64,000 nucleotides of DNA from JACPUX01 sp964517465 (lineage in GTDB: Bacteria > Pseudomonadota > Gammaproteobacteria > Burkholderiales > Casimicrobiaceae), in contig CAZFEK010000013.1 in NCBI GenBank assembly GCA_964517465.1, positions 1 through 64,000 on the forward strand, read 5' to 3'. Below, piece after piece: positions 43,380 to 52,381 of this stretch. The position numbers were made by a program, and so were the translations under genes. Positions within the stretch are counted from its first letter, which is position 1, and the number at the start of each line of letters is the position of its first letter. Under the pieces are notes generated by a model that worked only from the letters and a program-made list of their open reading frames with translations, did not search any database and was not told the DNA's origin.

Positions 43380-44804
43380 GGCCGAACCGGCTACCGCCGT
43401 TTCGCCTTTGGCGCGGGTCGCGTCGGTATCCCGGGCGGCCCAGTGCCGAGCGCTGAGTATCCGCTGCGCCAGCGCGTGCCCGCGGGCCAACCGGTCGCGC
43501 ACCGAGACGCCGCCGCGGTAGTTCGCTTCCAGATGCAGGCCAGCCAGGCCCTTGAGCCGTGCGTCGATCGCCAGCATCCGCCGCGCGTAGGCCCCGTGAT
43601 AGAGCGGCAAAGCCTGGGGGTGACGGTCGATGCGCAGCATCTCGGGCGCACCGCGAATCCCCAGCAGAGGGCGCAAAGTGCGCAAGGTCTGGTCGAGGAG
43701 TTGCTCCTCGCTCCAGTCGATCGCGCCGGGAAAGCGCGCGCCCCCGAGGTAAGAGGTGACCAGCGCGCCGCCCGGCGGAGCCCGGTCGGGAAAAAGGCTG
43801 CTCATCCACAAGTTGCCGGTCAGCACCGCGCTTTCCGCCCGAGGCGCCAGAAACCCGGCGCCATCGAGGGCGTGGGCAATGGCCTCACGCGCGAAACCCG
43901 TGTGCACCAGAGCAAGCGGTGCATATTCGATGCCGCGCAGCAGGCCGGCCAGTTCTTCGTCGAGCTCCTGCACCAGACCCGCCGCAGCGGGCGCCGGCGC
44001 GGCGACGATGATTTCTCTGGCCATTGCCTCCTGTTCGCCCAAGGCCGTGCTCCCGGTGACGCGCCAGTCGACGCCATCTTGCATCAGCTCACGCACCGTG
44101 CAGCCGGTCACCAGGCCGATTCCGGGATTGGCCGCCAAGCGATCGACCAGCGCGCTCATGCCGCCTTGAAAAGAAAAAACCTCGCTGCTGTTTGCCGCGC
44201 GGCGCTTGAGCATTCTGCTGGCCAGCATGCCCACGGCGAGGCTGCCGAAGCGCCTCTCCAGCGCAACCAGGCGAGGGAGCGCCGAAACGGCACAGGTCTG
44301 ATCCGGGTCTGCGGCCAGCGTTCCCGCAACAAACGGCTCCATGGCTTTGTCGAGCACTTCTTTGCCCAGGCGCCGGGTGATGAACTGGCTCACCGTTTCG
44401 CCGGCTCGCGCACTGGACCACACGAAGGGCTCGGCAAGCAGGCGCAACTTGCCCTTCAAACTCCAAATCGGCGAGGCGATCAAAGCCGCGGGCCGCATCG
44501 GCAGCGCTTGCAAGCCTTGGCAATGCAAGAGATAACGCCGCGCTTCGGCGGCGGGTTGGCGCCGCGTCTTCAAAGGCTCCAGACCCGCCGCCGCCACGAG
44601 TTCGCTGACTTCGGGCCGGAAATTGAGCACCATGGAGGCCGCGCGCTCGGTGACAAAAGCGCCCTGGCGCGTGGTCTGGATTTTCCCGCCCGGCCGCTCA
44701 TCCGCTTCCCACACGCCGACCGAAAGTCCGCTGCGCGCGAGCCACCAAGCCGAGGCGAGGCCTGAAATGCCGCCGCCGACGACCAGAACGTCATACCGTT
44801 TCAT
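43377..44804 (-). CDS. hemY: Protoporphyrinogen/coproporphyrinogen oxidase (HemY/HemG-type flavoprotein)
   Basis: A 475-residue FAD amine-oxidase-fold protein with VVGGGISGLASAWWLARSG and the EADERPGGK motif at the N-terminus, FSFQGGMSALVDRL in the middle and a YRGGVSVRDRLARG C-terminal FAD segment, all typical of protoporphyrinogen oxidase. Length is standard. Start at 44804 is chosen because MKRYDVLVVGGG is the usual N-terminus; it overlaps the upstream radical SAM gene by 14 bases. This class normally uses O2 as electron acceptor. It would supply heme for the many cytochromes of this locus, together with the radical SAM protein. Confidence 0.82.
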   Translation of the reverse strand: MKRYDVLVVGGGISGLASAWWLARSGLSVGVWEADERPGGKIQTTRQGAFVTERAASMVLNFRPEVSELVAAAGLEPLKTRRQPAAEARRYLLHCQGLQALPMRPAALIASPIWSLKGKLRLLAEPFVWSSARAGETVSQFITRRLGKEVLDKAMEPFVAGTLAADPDQTCAVSALPRLVALERRFGSLAVGMLASRMLKRRAANSSEVFSFQGGMSALVDRLAANPGIGLVTGCTVRELMQDGVDWRVTGSTALGEQEAMAREIIVAAPAPAAAGLVQELDEELAGLLRGIEYAPLALVHTGFAREAIAHALDGAGFLAPRAESAVLTGNLWMSSLFPDRAPPGGALVTSYLGGARFPGAIDWSEEQLLDQTLRTLRPLLGIRGAPEMLRIDRHPQALPLYHGAYARRMLAIDARLKGLAGLHLEANYRGGVSVRDRLARGHALAQRILSARHWAARDTDATRAKGETAVAGSA

Positions 44805-46968
44805 CGGGCCCCACCACCGAAGGCGGCTCGTTTCGCTGCGGTTTCTTCTTTTCATTGGTCGCAAGCTCGGCGCGCATTTGGGCGATGAGCTCGGCACCCA
44901 GGGTGTCGCCCGGTTCCGGGCGCTTGACGACGAAGTCCCGAATCGCCGCAAAGCGTTTGTCCGCTTCCGCATTGCCCTGCAGACGCGGCACGCGCTCTTT
45001 GGCGATCGGATAAGCGTCGAAGCTCAGCTCGGTCATGCCGAAGCCCTTCATGCGCTGCACCGCGCGCAGCATCGCCCGGTTGCGAAACCGGGTGAGGTCA
45101 TCGGGCTCGATGCGCGCCAGGCCCTCTCGCCGAGCGCCAAATTCGGCCGCTTTTTTGATGCCGGCGCGAATGAAATCCGGCGCCGCCAGAACGCGCGCCA
45201 GAGCCTCCGGGCTCCACTCGACGCCACCGGACAAACGATCGATGGCCGCTTGCGCGTCACCCGCTTCCACCCTTGCCCCGCGCCGGCGCCGAGCAGAATC
45301 CTCGGCCGCAGCTTCCAGGGCCGTCGAAACGAACAGGCGAACACCGCCGGGTTTGGTCGCAAGAAAATCGGTCAAGCGCTGCCTGGCTTCGTCTTGCCAA
45401 TGCATCGTGCGCTGCTCTGCAGGCTCGGCCAAAAGGCGTTCAAAGAGCTTGACGTTGACTTCCAATCGCCCCTCGGCGCGAGCCAACTCTTCAGCGATGG
45501 CCCGCAGGCCTTCTTGCAAGAACGAGGGCAAGGCGGCCAGGCGAACGCGGGCCTCTTCGCTCCAGGGCAGCGGCACGGCCGGCGAGCTCGAACTCGTTTC
45601 GTCGGCGCGCTTGGTCAGCACCTCGTCTTTGGCCCCTGGCCGCGGCGGGCCGGCATCGCCAAAACGCTTCGCCGCCAAGGTCGCCAAATGTTCGGCGCAC
45701 ACAACTTCTTGGCCGATCTCGCGCACATAATTCTCCGCGCGCTGTTTGACCATCTTGCGCAAGAAACCCGGAACCCGTGCCAGGCGAGCCTCCGCCTCCG
45801 CAGTCCAAGTGATGTTGCTCGGCGTTTCTCGCAGCGGCTCGACCGCCTCGCCTGCCTGAGGCGAATAATCGCACCAGGAATCCGCCGCCATCAAACCGTC
45901 CCCTTGCGCCAAGGGGCGCGCCCGACAACCGCCGCAGAGCAGACGGTATTCGCACGCGCCGCATTTGCCTTCGAGCTGCGGCCGGCGCAAAAGCAAAAAG
46001 CGCTCCGAGTTGTCCCAGATGTCCCAGAAAGCGCGCTCGCGAACGTTGCCTTCGGATAGCGGGATGTAAGGACAGGCGGTGACTTCGCCAGTCGGCGAAA
46101 TACGGGCGTAATGGATGCCGGCCAGACAACCTCCGCCTTCGTAGCCGGCGGCCCGAGTAAGCGCCGAGGCCGGGTTGCGCTGATAAGCGATGCGCTTGAA
46201 GTGCGGTGCGCAACGGGCGCGGATGAGCAGGTCTTTGCTTCCCTCCTGGGCGCGAACGAGTTGCTCGAGCACGCGCTCGTAGGTCTTGGGACTGATGTCG
46301 GACATTTGCTCGCCGCGGCCGGTGCAGACGAGAAAAAAAACATTAAGCACCCGAGCACCGACGGCACGCGCGAAATCGATCATTGACGGCAACTCTGCCG
46401 CGTTGGCTTCCGTCACCGAGAAGTGAATCTGAAACGGCAAGCCTTCACGCTTGCAGGCCTCGATTCCATCGAGCGTCTTTTGCCATGCGCCGGGCAAGCC
46501 TCGAAAAGCGTCATGCTGCTCGGGTCTGAGCGAGTCCAAGCTAATGCCTATGCCCATCGCACCGGCCGCTTTTAACGCGGCAACACGCTGACTGCTCAGC
46601 CCCAGGCCGTTGCTTCCGATCACCATGGCCAGGCCCAGCGCGGCACCGTGTGCAAGCAGGGCTTCGAGGTCGCCGCGCAGAAGCGGCTCGCCGCCGGTCA
46701 ACACGACCATGGTGTCCCGGCTGCGGGCCGCAATCTGGTCGAGCAGCGCCCGCACTTCACCACTGCTGATTTCGTCAGGCGCACCTTCGCGCAGCGTTCG
46801 CGCGTCCATGTAACAATGCGCGCAAGCGAGGTTGCAGCGTTGAGTCAGGTTGATGGCGAGGAGGTAGAGCGGATTCGCCGCCGCGCTCGCCTCACCCGGG
46901 AAGCGCCGGACCGGCGGCTGTGCGAGTCCTTTGCTGCCTTGAGCCGCGCTCGCCTCTCGCTTATCCAT
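44791..46968 (-). CDS. Radical SAM/SPASM protein (AhbD/NirJ-like) with PCP_red-like tail repeats
   Basis: A 725-residue protein. Residues about 30-380 are a radical SAM enzyme: CNLACAHC cluster motif, TGGEPLL, IGISLDS, and a SPASM region CPYIPLSEG...CGACEYRLLCGGCRARPLAQGD. This resembles AhbC/AhbD and NirJ, which modify heme side chains. From about residue 385 to the end four segments recur, each starting with Trp and an acidic-Ala pair (TWTAEAEARL, PWSEEARVRL, HWQDEARQRL, EWSPEALARV) and continuing with a P-xF-hydrophobic helix. These match the PCP_red domain that ends the protochlorophyllide reductase subunit. The neighbouring USP protein carries the same kind of tail. Confidence 0.85.
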   Translation of the reverse strand: MDKREASAAQGSKGLAQPPVRRFPGEASAAANPLYLLAINLTQRCNLACAHCYMDARTLREGAPDEISSGEVRALLDQIAARSRDTMVVLTGGEPLLRGDLEALLAHGAALGLAMVIGSNGLGLSSQRVAALKAAGAMGIGISLDSLRPEQHDAFRGLPGAWQKTLDGIEACKREGLPFQIHFSVTEANAAELPSMIDFARAVGARVLNVFFLVCTGRGEQMSDISPKTYERVLEQLVRAQEGSKDLLIRARCAPHFKRIAYQRNPASALTRAAGYEGGGCLAGIHYARISPTGEVTACPYIPLSEGNVRERAFWDIWDNSERFLLLRRPQLEGKCGACEYRLLCGGCRARPLAQGDGLMAADSWCDYSPQAGEAVEPLRETPSNITWTAEAEARLARVPGFLRKMVKQRAENYVREIGQEVVCAEHLATLAAKRFGDAGPPRPGAKDEVLTKRADETSSSSPAVPLPWSEEARVRLAALPSFLQEGLRAIAEELARAEGRLEVNVKLFERLLAEPAEQRTMHWQDEARQRLTDFLATKPGGVRLFVSTALEAAAEDSARRRRGARVEAGDAQAAIDRLSGGVEWSPEALARVLAAPDFIRAGIKKAAEFGARREGLARIEPDDLTRFRNRAMLRAVQRMKGFGMTELSFDAYPIAKERVPRLQGNAEADKRFAAIRDFVVKRPEPGDTLGAELIAQMRAELATNEKKKPQRNEPPSVVGPDETV

Positions 46969-47039
46969 TGGATGTCTCGCGTCGCCGCGCTCCGGGCGCG
47001 CTGCTCTCGGTTCGCTCGCGACCGCGCTTCGGGGTTTCC

Positions 47040-48797
47040 CTAGGCGGACTCGCCACGGCCGCCCCCGCGATCCGGCTCCGGCTTAGCGCCGGCCCCATGG
47101 GCGAAGGGGCATTTACCGGCAGTGCGCGGCGCTCCCTTTTTCTCGCTGCGCAAACGCTCTTCCATCGCCTCGCGCGCCCGCTTCAAGCCGGCCTCGGCCA
47201 CCTCCAAGGTGATCGCCCACTGGCCGTTCTCCCGGGCATAGGTCTCGATGGTGCGTTTGGCACCGTCCCTCATGAAACCCTCGGGCACTCGCATCAGGCG
47301 GGCGAGCGCGGCGGCGTGCCAAGAAGGCTCAGGAATACCCGCCTCGACCTCAGCATCGGGCTTAGGCTCTTGGGCGTCGAGGAAAAAGCGCAAATGCCTC
47401 GCCTCCACGCTCGGGCTCTTGTCTTCTCGCGCCTTCTTTTCGGCACGCATGCTGAGATTGCCTCGCACCGCCAGGTCCGCGATGCCGCGCAGCAGAGAAG
47501 TTGCGTCTTCCGACCAGCGCAGAATCGATGCCTCTTTTGACCGCAGTTCTCCGGCATCGTGGGCAGCCACGACTTCGCCCAAGGACTCTTCTGCATGCCT
47601 GGGCATCAAAGCTGCCGTGGCTTCATCGACGATCTTCTGGGTAATGACGGTGTGGCCGCGCTCTTGCGCGTAGCGCAGGATCGCCATGCGCGCCATATTG
47701 CGCACGAAAGAGGGAACGCGCTCCATCTTCGCTTCCGCTTCGTGGGTCCAGGACACGGTGAGCTCGCTGACCAGATCGATGTCGGGAACGTATTCGCGGC
47801 TGCTGAGCCAGACGGCGCAGTCGACGCTTTCGAGCAGTTGCTCGGCATTGCCGCCGATGTCCAGCTCCGCATCGGCGTGAATGCCCAGCTTGCCAAGCAC
47901 CAGAAGCGACGCTTGCCGTTTGCGCACGTATTGGGCGATGGCATCCTGCGGTTTGCCGGCGAGGAGTTCGGTCTCCACCTCCACCCCCAGGTTCTTGGCC
48001 ATTTGCGCGGCGATACCGAGGTGGCTCTGGTAGATGCGCGCCAGCCCCGAATCGATGATTTCTTCGTGCAGCTTTTCCTGTTCTTTGAAACGAAAGACTT
48101 TCCCCGCTTGCTCGGAGAGCACCCCCGCGATGCGGTTGAACGCGACATAGTGGTAATAGGGGTCGAAAGCGGCCACCACCTTGATCGGCGCCGACCAACT
48201 CTGAGCGAGGTGCAGCGCGGTGACCAGGCCGCCGAAGGACTTGGGCGAGCCATCTACGGCAACGACGATGGGACCGGCTGGCACTTCCCGGTTCGGTTCT
48301 TTGATCACCAGGGTGTCGATGTTTGCCCGCCGCGACACGCGCCGGGCCACCGTGCCCAGACGAGCGGCTGCGGTCGCCCCCAGACCCAAGCTGCCCAGCA
48401 CCAAAAGGTCGTAGGCTCCTGAATTCGCCTCCAGCGCCAGCTCCCGGTAATTCTTGCCCTCTCGGGAGCAGCGGCGGAAGGGCAGAGCCAAGGCGCGGCA
48501 GGCGTTCTCCGCCTGATCGAGATACGAGTCGCTGATGATGGACAGGCCTCGGGTGATCAGATCCTCGTGCACCACGCGCTGTCGTTCCAATTCTTCTTCT
48601 TCGCGGAATTGCTCCGGCAAACCGCCCTCCATCTGGCGGAAACGGCGATCATGCAGCTTGGCGGCAAACACATGCACGCCGGTAAGGACGGCTTGCGGAT
48701 TCAGTGCGGCCAAAGCCAGACCGCTGCGCAATGCAGCGTTGGCGTGATCCGAGGAGTCGAGCGCGACCAATATCCGGGCGTGGGGTTTCACTGCCAT
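47040..48797 (-). CDS. Tandem universal stress protein with PCP_red-like C-terminal domains
   Basis: A 585-residue protein, start at 48797 (MAVKPHARILVALD). Two universal stress protein domains occupy about residues 5-160 and 170-330, with ILVALDSSDHA, LVLGSLGLG and VVAVDGSP, LLVLGKLGIH as nucleotide-pocket segments. The rest (about 345-570) holds three PCP_red-like units beginning SWTHEAEAKM, RWSEDATSLL and SWHAAALARL. It is 71 bases upstream of the radical SAM gene in the same direction. USP plus PCP_red-like tails is not a combination I know to be described in function. Confidence 0.85.
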   Translation of the reverse strand: MAVKPHARILVALDSSDHANAALRSGLALAALNPQAVLTGVHVFAAKLHDRRFRQMEGGLPEQFREEEELERQRVVHEDLITRGLSIISDSYLDQAENACRALALPFRRCSREGKNYRELALEANSGAYDLLVLGSLGLGATAAARLGTVARRVSRRANIDTLVIKEPNREVPAGPIVVAVDGSPKSFGGLVTALHLAQSWSAPIKVVAAFDPYYHYVAFNRIAGVLSEQAGKVFRFKEQEKLHEEIIDSGLARIYQSHLGIAAQMAKNLGVEVETELLAGKPQDAIAQYVRKRQASLLVLGKLGIHADAELDIGGNAEQLLESVDCAVWLSSREYVPDIDLVSELTVSWTHEAEAKMERVPSFVRNMARMAILRYAQERGHTVITQKIVDEATAALMPRHAEESLGEVVAAHDAGELRSKEASILRWSEDATSLLRGIADLAVRGNLSMRAEKKAREDKSPSVEARHLRFFLDAQEPKPDAEVEAGIPEPSWHAAALARLMRVPEGFMRDGAKRTIETYARENGQWAITLEVAEAGLKRAREAMEERLRSEKKGAPRTAGKCPFAHGAGAKPEPDRGGGRGESA

Positions 48798-49068
48798 GGC
48801 CGCCTTTTCGTCCCTAGCGCTTGGTTCGCGGACCGCTTCAGGGCTCACCTTCCCGTCCTTTCGCCTATCCCACGGTTCTGCTGACAAGCGCAGACTCTGG
48901 CTCTGGCGCGAACCAGAGGCAGGTTTTTTGCGCTTGCAAGTTCCCGTCAATGAAAAAGGCACACGCAGGATCGCTGGCGACCTGGTGTGCCCCTTGGTGC
49001 TGCATCCGCCGACCGGCCGGCTCAGGCAGCCAACCGACCTCCCTGCGTTCTGCCAGATCGGCGGCCTC

Positions 49069-50022
49069 TCAATTGCTGACTTTCAGCTTGATGTCGGTCG
49101 GTTTGGCGCGGTTGCCGCCTTCCACAAAGCCGCCGCCCACCAATGCGGTGCCGCCGCGGCCCGCCATGTCGGACTCGATGGTCTCCTGCACTTCCTTGAA
49201 CTCGGCGCTGGCGGTTGCGTTCAGGGGATTGACGTCCCCTTTGATCGGTTTGAAGGTGGATTTCGGACCGAGATACTCGGCCACACTCTTGGGCGGGTTG
49301 ACATCTTGCATGGCGCGAATGAAGGCCACGATGTTCCAAATGTCCTGATCTTGCAGAACATTGCCCCAAGCCGGCATGGACGAGGACAAGGAAACCGCCT
49401 CGCCGCCACCCTTGATCACGGCAAAAAGCTCCAGGTTGGTCTTCTTGTTCATGTAGTCGCCGCGAGTCAGCGTGCGCGGACGCGGGTTCAGTTCAACCGC
49501 GCTGGGCCCGTCACCGTGCATCATCCAGCCGTGGCAAGCGACGCAGTAGGAGTAGTAATAAGTTTTGCCATGATTGGGATCGGTGCCCGCCACCAAGGTC
49601 GTGTCGAACTTCGGCGACCAGTTGTGCACCCATTGGTCATAGGCTTCGGCACCCGGCGCGGGCTTCTTGACGCGATCCCAGAGCTCGGTCTTGTAGGAGC
49701 CCTTGGCTTCGCCGTAGCCGCTTTCGGTCTTGTAGGTCTTGAGGTCGCTGTTGGCCCGCTTGCCAACGCCGGTAAGATAGTCAAAGGGCGCTACGCCATA
49801 CGTGCTGCCGCCTTTGCCTTTTTCATGGTCGGTCGCTTCCTTACCGAAGGATTCGGCCGCTTTCTTGACCGCCGCGTCGCTTTGCGTCGGGCATTCCACC
49901 TTCACGCCCCCAGCAGTGCACCGCTTTTCCTTGGTTTCCGCAGCCCAAGCTCCGGAAGCGGAAACCAGGAACAGGCCCAGGCCCGCCGCCGTCAAAGCCG
50001 TCTTCAAGTAATTGTGTTTCAT
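49069..50022 (-). CDS. Periplasmic monoheme cytochrome c
   Basis: A 317-residue secreted cytochrome with signal peptide (cleavage near AWAAE). The heme site CVACHG lies near residue 160 in a class I-like domain; a candidate axial Met is in SSMPAWGNVLQDQDIWNIVAFI. The N-terminal 140 residues contain two further Cys (RCTAGGVKVEC) and a DYLTGVGKRANSDL segment of unknown fold. An RBS (GGGAG) precedes the ATG. It follows the NosZ-like gene by 69 bases and is its likely electron donor or co-operonic partner. Confidence 0.88.
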   Translation of the reverse strand: MKHNYLKTALTAAGLGLFLVSASGAWAAETKEKRCTAGGVKVECPTQSDAAVKKAAESFGKEATDHEKGKGGSTYGVAPFDYLTGVGKRANSDLKTYKTESGYGEAKGSYKTELWDRVKKPAPGAEAYDQWVHNWSPKFDTTLVAGTDPNHGKTYYYSYCVACHGWMMHGDGPSAVELNPRPRTLTRGDYMNKKTNLELFAVIKGGGEAVSLSSSMPAWGNVLQDQDIWNIVAFIRAMQDVNPPKSVAEYLGPKSTFKPIKGDVNPLNATASAEFKEVQETIESDMAGRGGTALVGGGFVEGGNRAKPTDIKLKVSN

Positions 50023-50042
50023 CGCACTTCTCCCACGTGGAT

Positions 50043-50064
50043 GAGCCCTCCCTCGGAAGGGCTC
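50043..50064 (-). terminator. Intercistronic hairpin
   Basis: A GAGCCCT/AGGGCTC 7-bp stem with an 8-base loop lies between the NosZ-like stop and the cytochrome start. There is no T-tract, so it may attenuate or protect the transcript rather than terminate it. Confidence 0.4.
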
Positions 50065-50091
50065 GGGGATTCAAATGAGCATCACGAGAAC

Positions 50092-51855
50092 CTATTGAGC
50101 CTTGACGCGTTCGGCAATGGTAATCTGCCCTTCTTCCAGCAGACCTGCCACCTTCTGCGCTTCGTCGTACTCGCCAACGGCCAAGTTGGACTGGCCTTTC
50201 TTCGGATCATCGACGAAGAAGGTGGCGCGCATTTCGAGGTGCAAGGGGCCGCAGAAGTGGGAGCAGAAGATCTCGTATTCGCCGGCCACATCGGCAGTGA
50301 ACTCATGCACCGCGGTGACGCCGCGCGGCAAATCCATGTTGGTGCGCAAGCCGTAGGGTCCGTAAATGACCAGGCCCATGGTTACGTCCGGGTTCTTGGT
50401 GATGCCGGCCGCCTTGTCGATGTTGGTGGCGTAGAGCCGCACGCGGTCCCCCTTGTTCACGCGCACTTGACGCGGAATGTAGCCATAGCTGAAGGCCTTC
50501 ATGTGCACTTCCTTCACGCCGTTGACCACTTTCACGCCCGGAGCGGTGTTGTCTTTCGGGATGATGTAGCGCTTGACCTTGGCCCGGTGAGCCGGATCGA
50601 GCACCGGAGTATTGCCTGCCTTGAGCAGTCCGCCGCGCTCGGCTTCGCCGCGGGTCCAGTCTTTCACCAGATAGGACATCAAACTCTTGGCGTTATGCGG
50701 CTCACCGTCCACCGGCGTGATTTTGAGCGTCTTGCCATAGGTCGGGCTCTTTTCACGCGCATCCCACATTTCGAAGTTCACCGGATACACGATGCCGGTC
50801 GGGCTGAAGAGACCGGTGGAGAACTTGTTCAATGCCATCACATAAGAGTTGTCGGCGGATATCGAAATGTGGCCGGTACGATAGTGGGTGGGGATCTCGT
50901 CCACCACTTCGAGCTTCTTCAGGTCGACCTTGACGTTGGCATCGGCCACGAAGCAGCTCTCATAGGCATATTTCGAAGTGAGCCCTTCGGGTTTGTCGAT
51001 GCCCGGCCGATAAGCGCCGCCATCCTTGTTGTACACGTCCATCACCGAGTGCAGCGGGCCGGCACAGGTCGGCAGAACTTTCTTCACCGCCAGCTTCTCG
51101 GTGTCGATGATGGTCATGGTCGCCGAGAGCTTGTCGCTCACCAGAACCATCGTGCCTTCCGGAATGGCGTCGACGCCATGCGGGTTCTTGCCCACCGGGA
51201 TTTCTTTGACCAGCTTGAAGGGGCTGGTCGAAAAAACGCCCACGGTCGAGTGGTAATAGTTACCGGCAAACACGTACTTGCCGTCCTTACTGGCGTCAAG
51301 ATAGTCCGGCGCGCTGGGCGAAGGACCCCAGTCGATCACTTCGGTCTTGCCGCTGGCGATTTCCGTTTTGGCCATCTTGCCGGTGTACTCGCCGGTGCTG
51401 AAGAGGTGCTTGCCGTCTTTGCTCAGCGTGATGTGATGCACGCCGAAGGGGAAAGGCAGGGCGATGATGCGTTCCATGAAACCCGTCTGCAGATTGAGTT
51501 CGCAGATGGTGTTGGCACCTTTGTCGTTGACGTACATGAACTTGCCGTCGGGCGAGCCGTTTTTGTTGCCCGCGGGCAGGCCGCTAAAGACGTTCTCGTG
51601 CAAATCGACGCCGCAGTCGATATGGCGGAAGGTGCGAAAGCTTGGAATGCCGATCACCGCCACCTTGCCGTCCAAGCCGCCCGATGCGTACAAAAGCATC
51701 GGGTCTTGCAGCGGAGCATCGGTGAATTCCTGCTTGGCGTTCTGCCAGCCGGGAATCACCGCTTTTTCTGCCGCCATGGGCGCAGTCGCATGCCAACACG
51801 CGGCGGCGAGCGCACCCAACATCACGACTCTGTACTTGCCTTTCGCTTCCATCAT
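50092..51855 (-). CDS. NosZ-family (nitrous oxide reductase-like) protein with altered CuA/CuZ ligands
   Basis: A 587-residue secreted protein with a Sec-type signal (no twin-Arg), of NosZ size. A beta-propeller half is followed by a cupredoxin half. Segments aligning to CuZ ligands of NosZ are FGVHHITLS, GKNPHGV, AGPLHSV, YRTGHIS and GEPHNA; the N-terminal His pair is reduced to one in VDLHEN. The cupredoxin ends with the CuA loop CSHFCGPLHLEM near residues 531-542, identical in layout to NosZ CSWFCHALHMEM. The first CuA His (VTHGF in NosZ) aligns with VTMGL. It is thus a divergent family member, possibly with a different substrate or metal site. Start at 51855 with a GGGGAA upstream. Confidence 0.85.
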   Translation of the reverse strand: MMEAKGKYRVVMLGALAAACWHATAPMAAEKAVIPGWQNAKQEFTDAPLQDPMLLYASGGLDGKVAVIGIPSFRTFRHIDCGVDLHENVFSGLPAGNKNGSPDGKFMYVNDKGANTICELNLQTGFMERIIALPFPFGVHHITLSKDGKHLFSTGEYTGKMAKTEIASGKTEVIDWGPSPSAPDYLDASKDGKYVFAGNYYHSTVGVFSTSPFKLVKEIPVGKNPHGVDAIPEGTMVLVSDKLSATMTIIDTEKLAVKKVLPTCAGPLHSVMDVYNKDGGAYRPGIDKPEGLTSKYAYESCFVADANVKVDLKKLEVVDEIPTHYRTGHISISADNSYVMALNKFSTGLFSPTGIVYPVNFEMWDAREKSPTYGKTLKITPVDGEPHNAKSLMSYLVKDWTRGEAERGGLLKAGNTPVLDPAHRAKVKRYIIPKDNTAPGVKVVNGVKEVHMKAFSYGYIPRQVRVNKGDRVRLYATNIDKAAGITKNPDVTMGLVIYGPYGLRTNMDLPRGVTAVHEFTADVAGEYEIFCSHFCGPLHLEMRATFFVDDPKKGQSNLAVGEYDEAQKVAGLLEEGQITIAERVKAQ

Positions 51856-52042
51856 CGTTCCCCTGTTCAAGAACCGCCAAACCCCAGAGACAGGGTCGGT
51901 TCAGCCGATCGCTGCTTCACCTGCCATCGGCACGACACGACCACACGCTCGCTCACTCATCTTGCTCCAGCCATTTCATTGCACGCCCGGCGCCGCCTTC
52001 CAACCGTCGAGTGCCGTCGTCAAACGGCCTGGTTCGCCAAGC

Positions 52043-52059
52043 TGCGACAAGATGTCGCA
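52043..52059. promoter_or_regulatory. Perfect palindrome TGCGACA-AGA-TGTCGCA
   Basis: A 7-3-7 perfect inverted repeat between the FNR-like box (52105-52118) and the NosZ-like start, close to where transcription from that box would begin. It could be a second operator or a leader hairpin. Confidence 0.45.
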
Positions 52060-52104
52060 CTCTGCGAAGTTTACACACCTCTACTGCAAATCGCGTATTC
52101 GACC

Positions 52105-52118
52105 TTGACGAATGTCAA
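52105..52118 (-). promoter_or_regulatory. FNR/DNR-type box upstream of NosZ-like gene
   Basis: TTGACGAATGTCAA is a perfect palindrome and fits the FNR/DNR consensus TTGA(T/C)-N4-(A/G)TCAA. It lies in the only sizeable gap of this stretch, 250 bases before the NosZ-like start. Oxygen- or NO-responsive control is the natural reading. Confidence 0.65.
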
Positions 52119-52156
52119 GGAGTACTCATCGCCCCTGCGCTCTTGCGCAACACCGT

Positions 52157-52369
52157 TCAGCGACCCACCGATTCGACGCCCCCATTCCGTTCGAGACTGC
52201 GTATGGCACCCAGGGCGAAGACCCCCGCCCCCAGAAAAATCAACATCAGGAACTCATAGGCCGGAACACCGCCACGCAGGGTAAGCAAGCTATCCAGCAC
52301 GCCCAGCATGATCAAGATGGCGCCGAAGAGCTTGGTGATGGCGCCTTTTCGAGGTGGAAGTGTTTCCAT
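52157..52369 (-). CDS. Small two-span membrane protein
   Basis: A 70-residue protein with two transmembrane helices (GAILIMLGVLDSLLTL and YEFLMLIFLGAGVFALGAI) and a positively charged start. It is 12 bases downstream of the diheme/heme b protein and is the last gene before the FNR-type box. Unknown family; probably a subunit or assembly factor of the cytochrome complex. Confidence 0.72.
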   Translation of the reverse strand: METLPPRKGAITKLFGAILIMLGVLDSLLTLRGGVPAYEFLMLIFLGAGVFALGAIRSLERNGGVESVGR

Positions 52370-52381
52370 GAGGCCCCCGAC

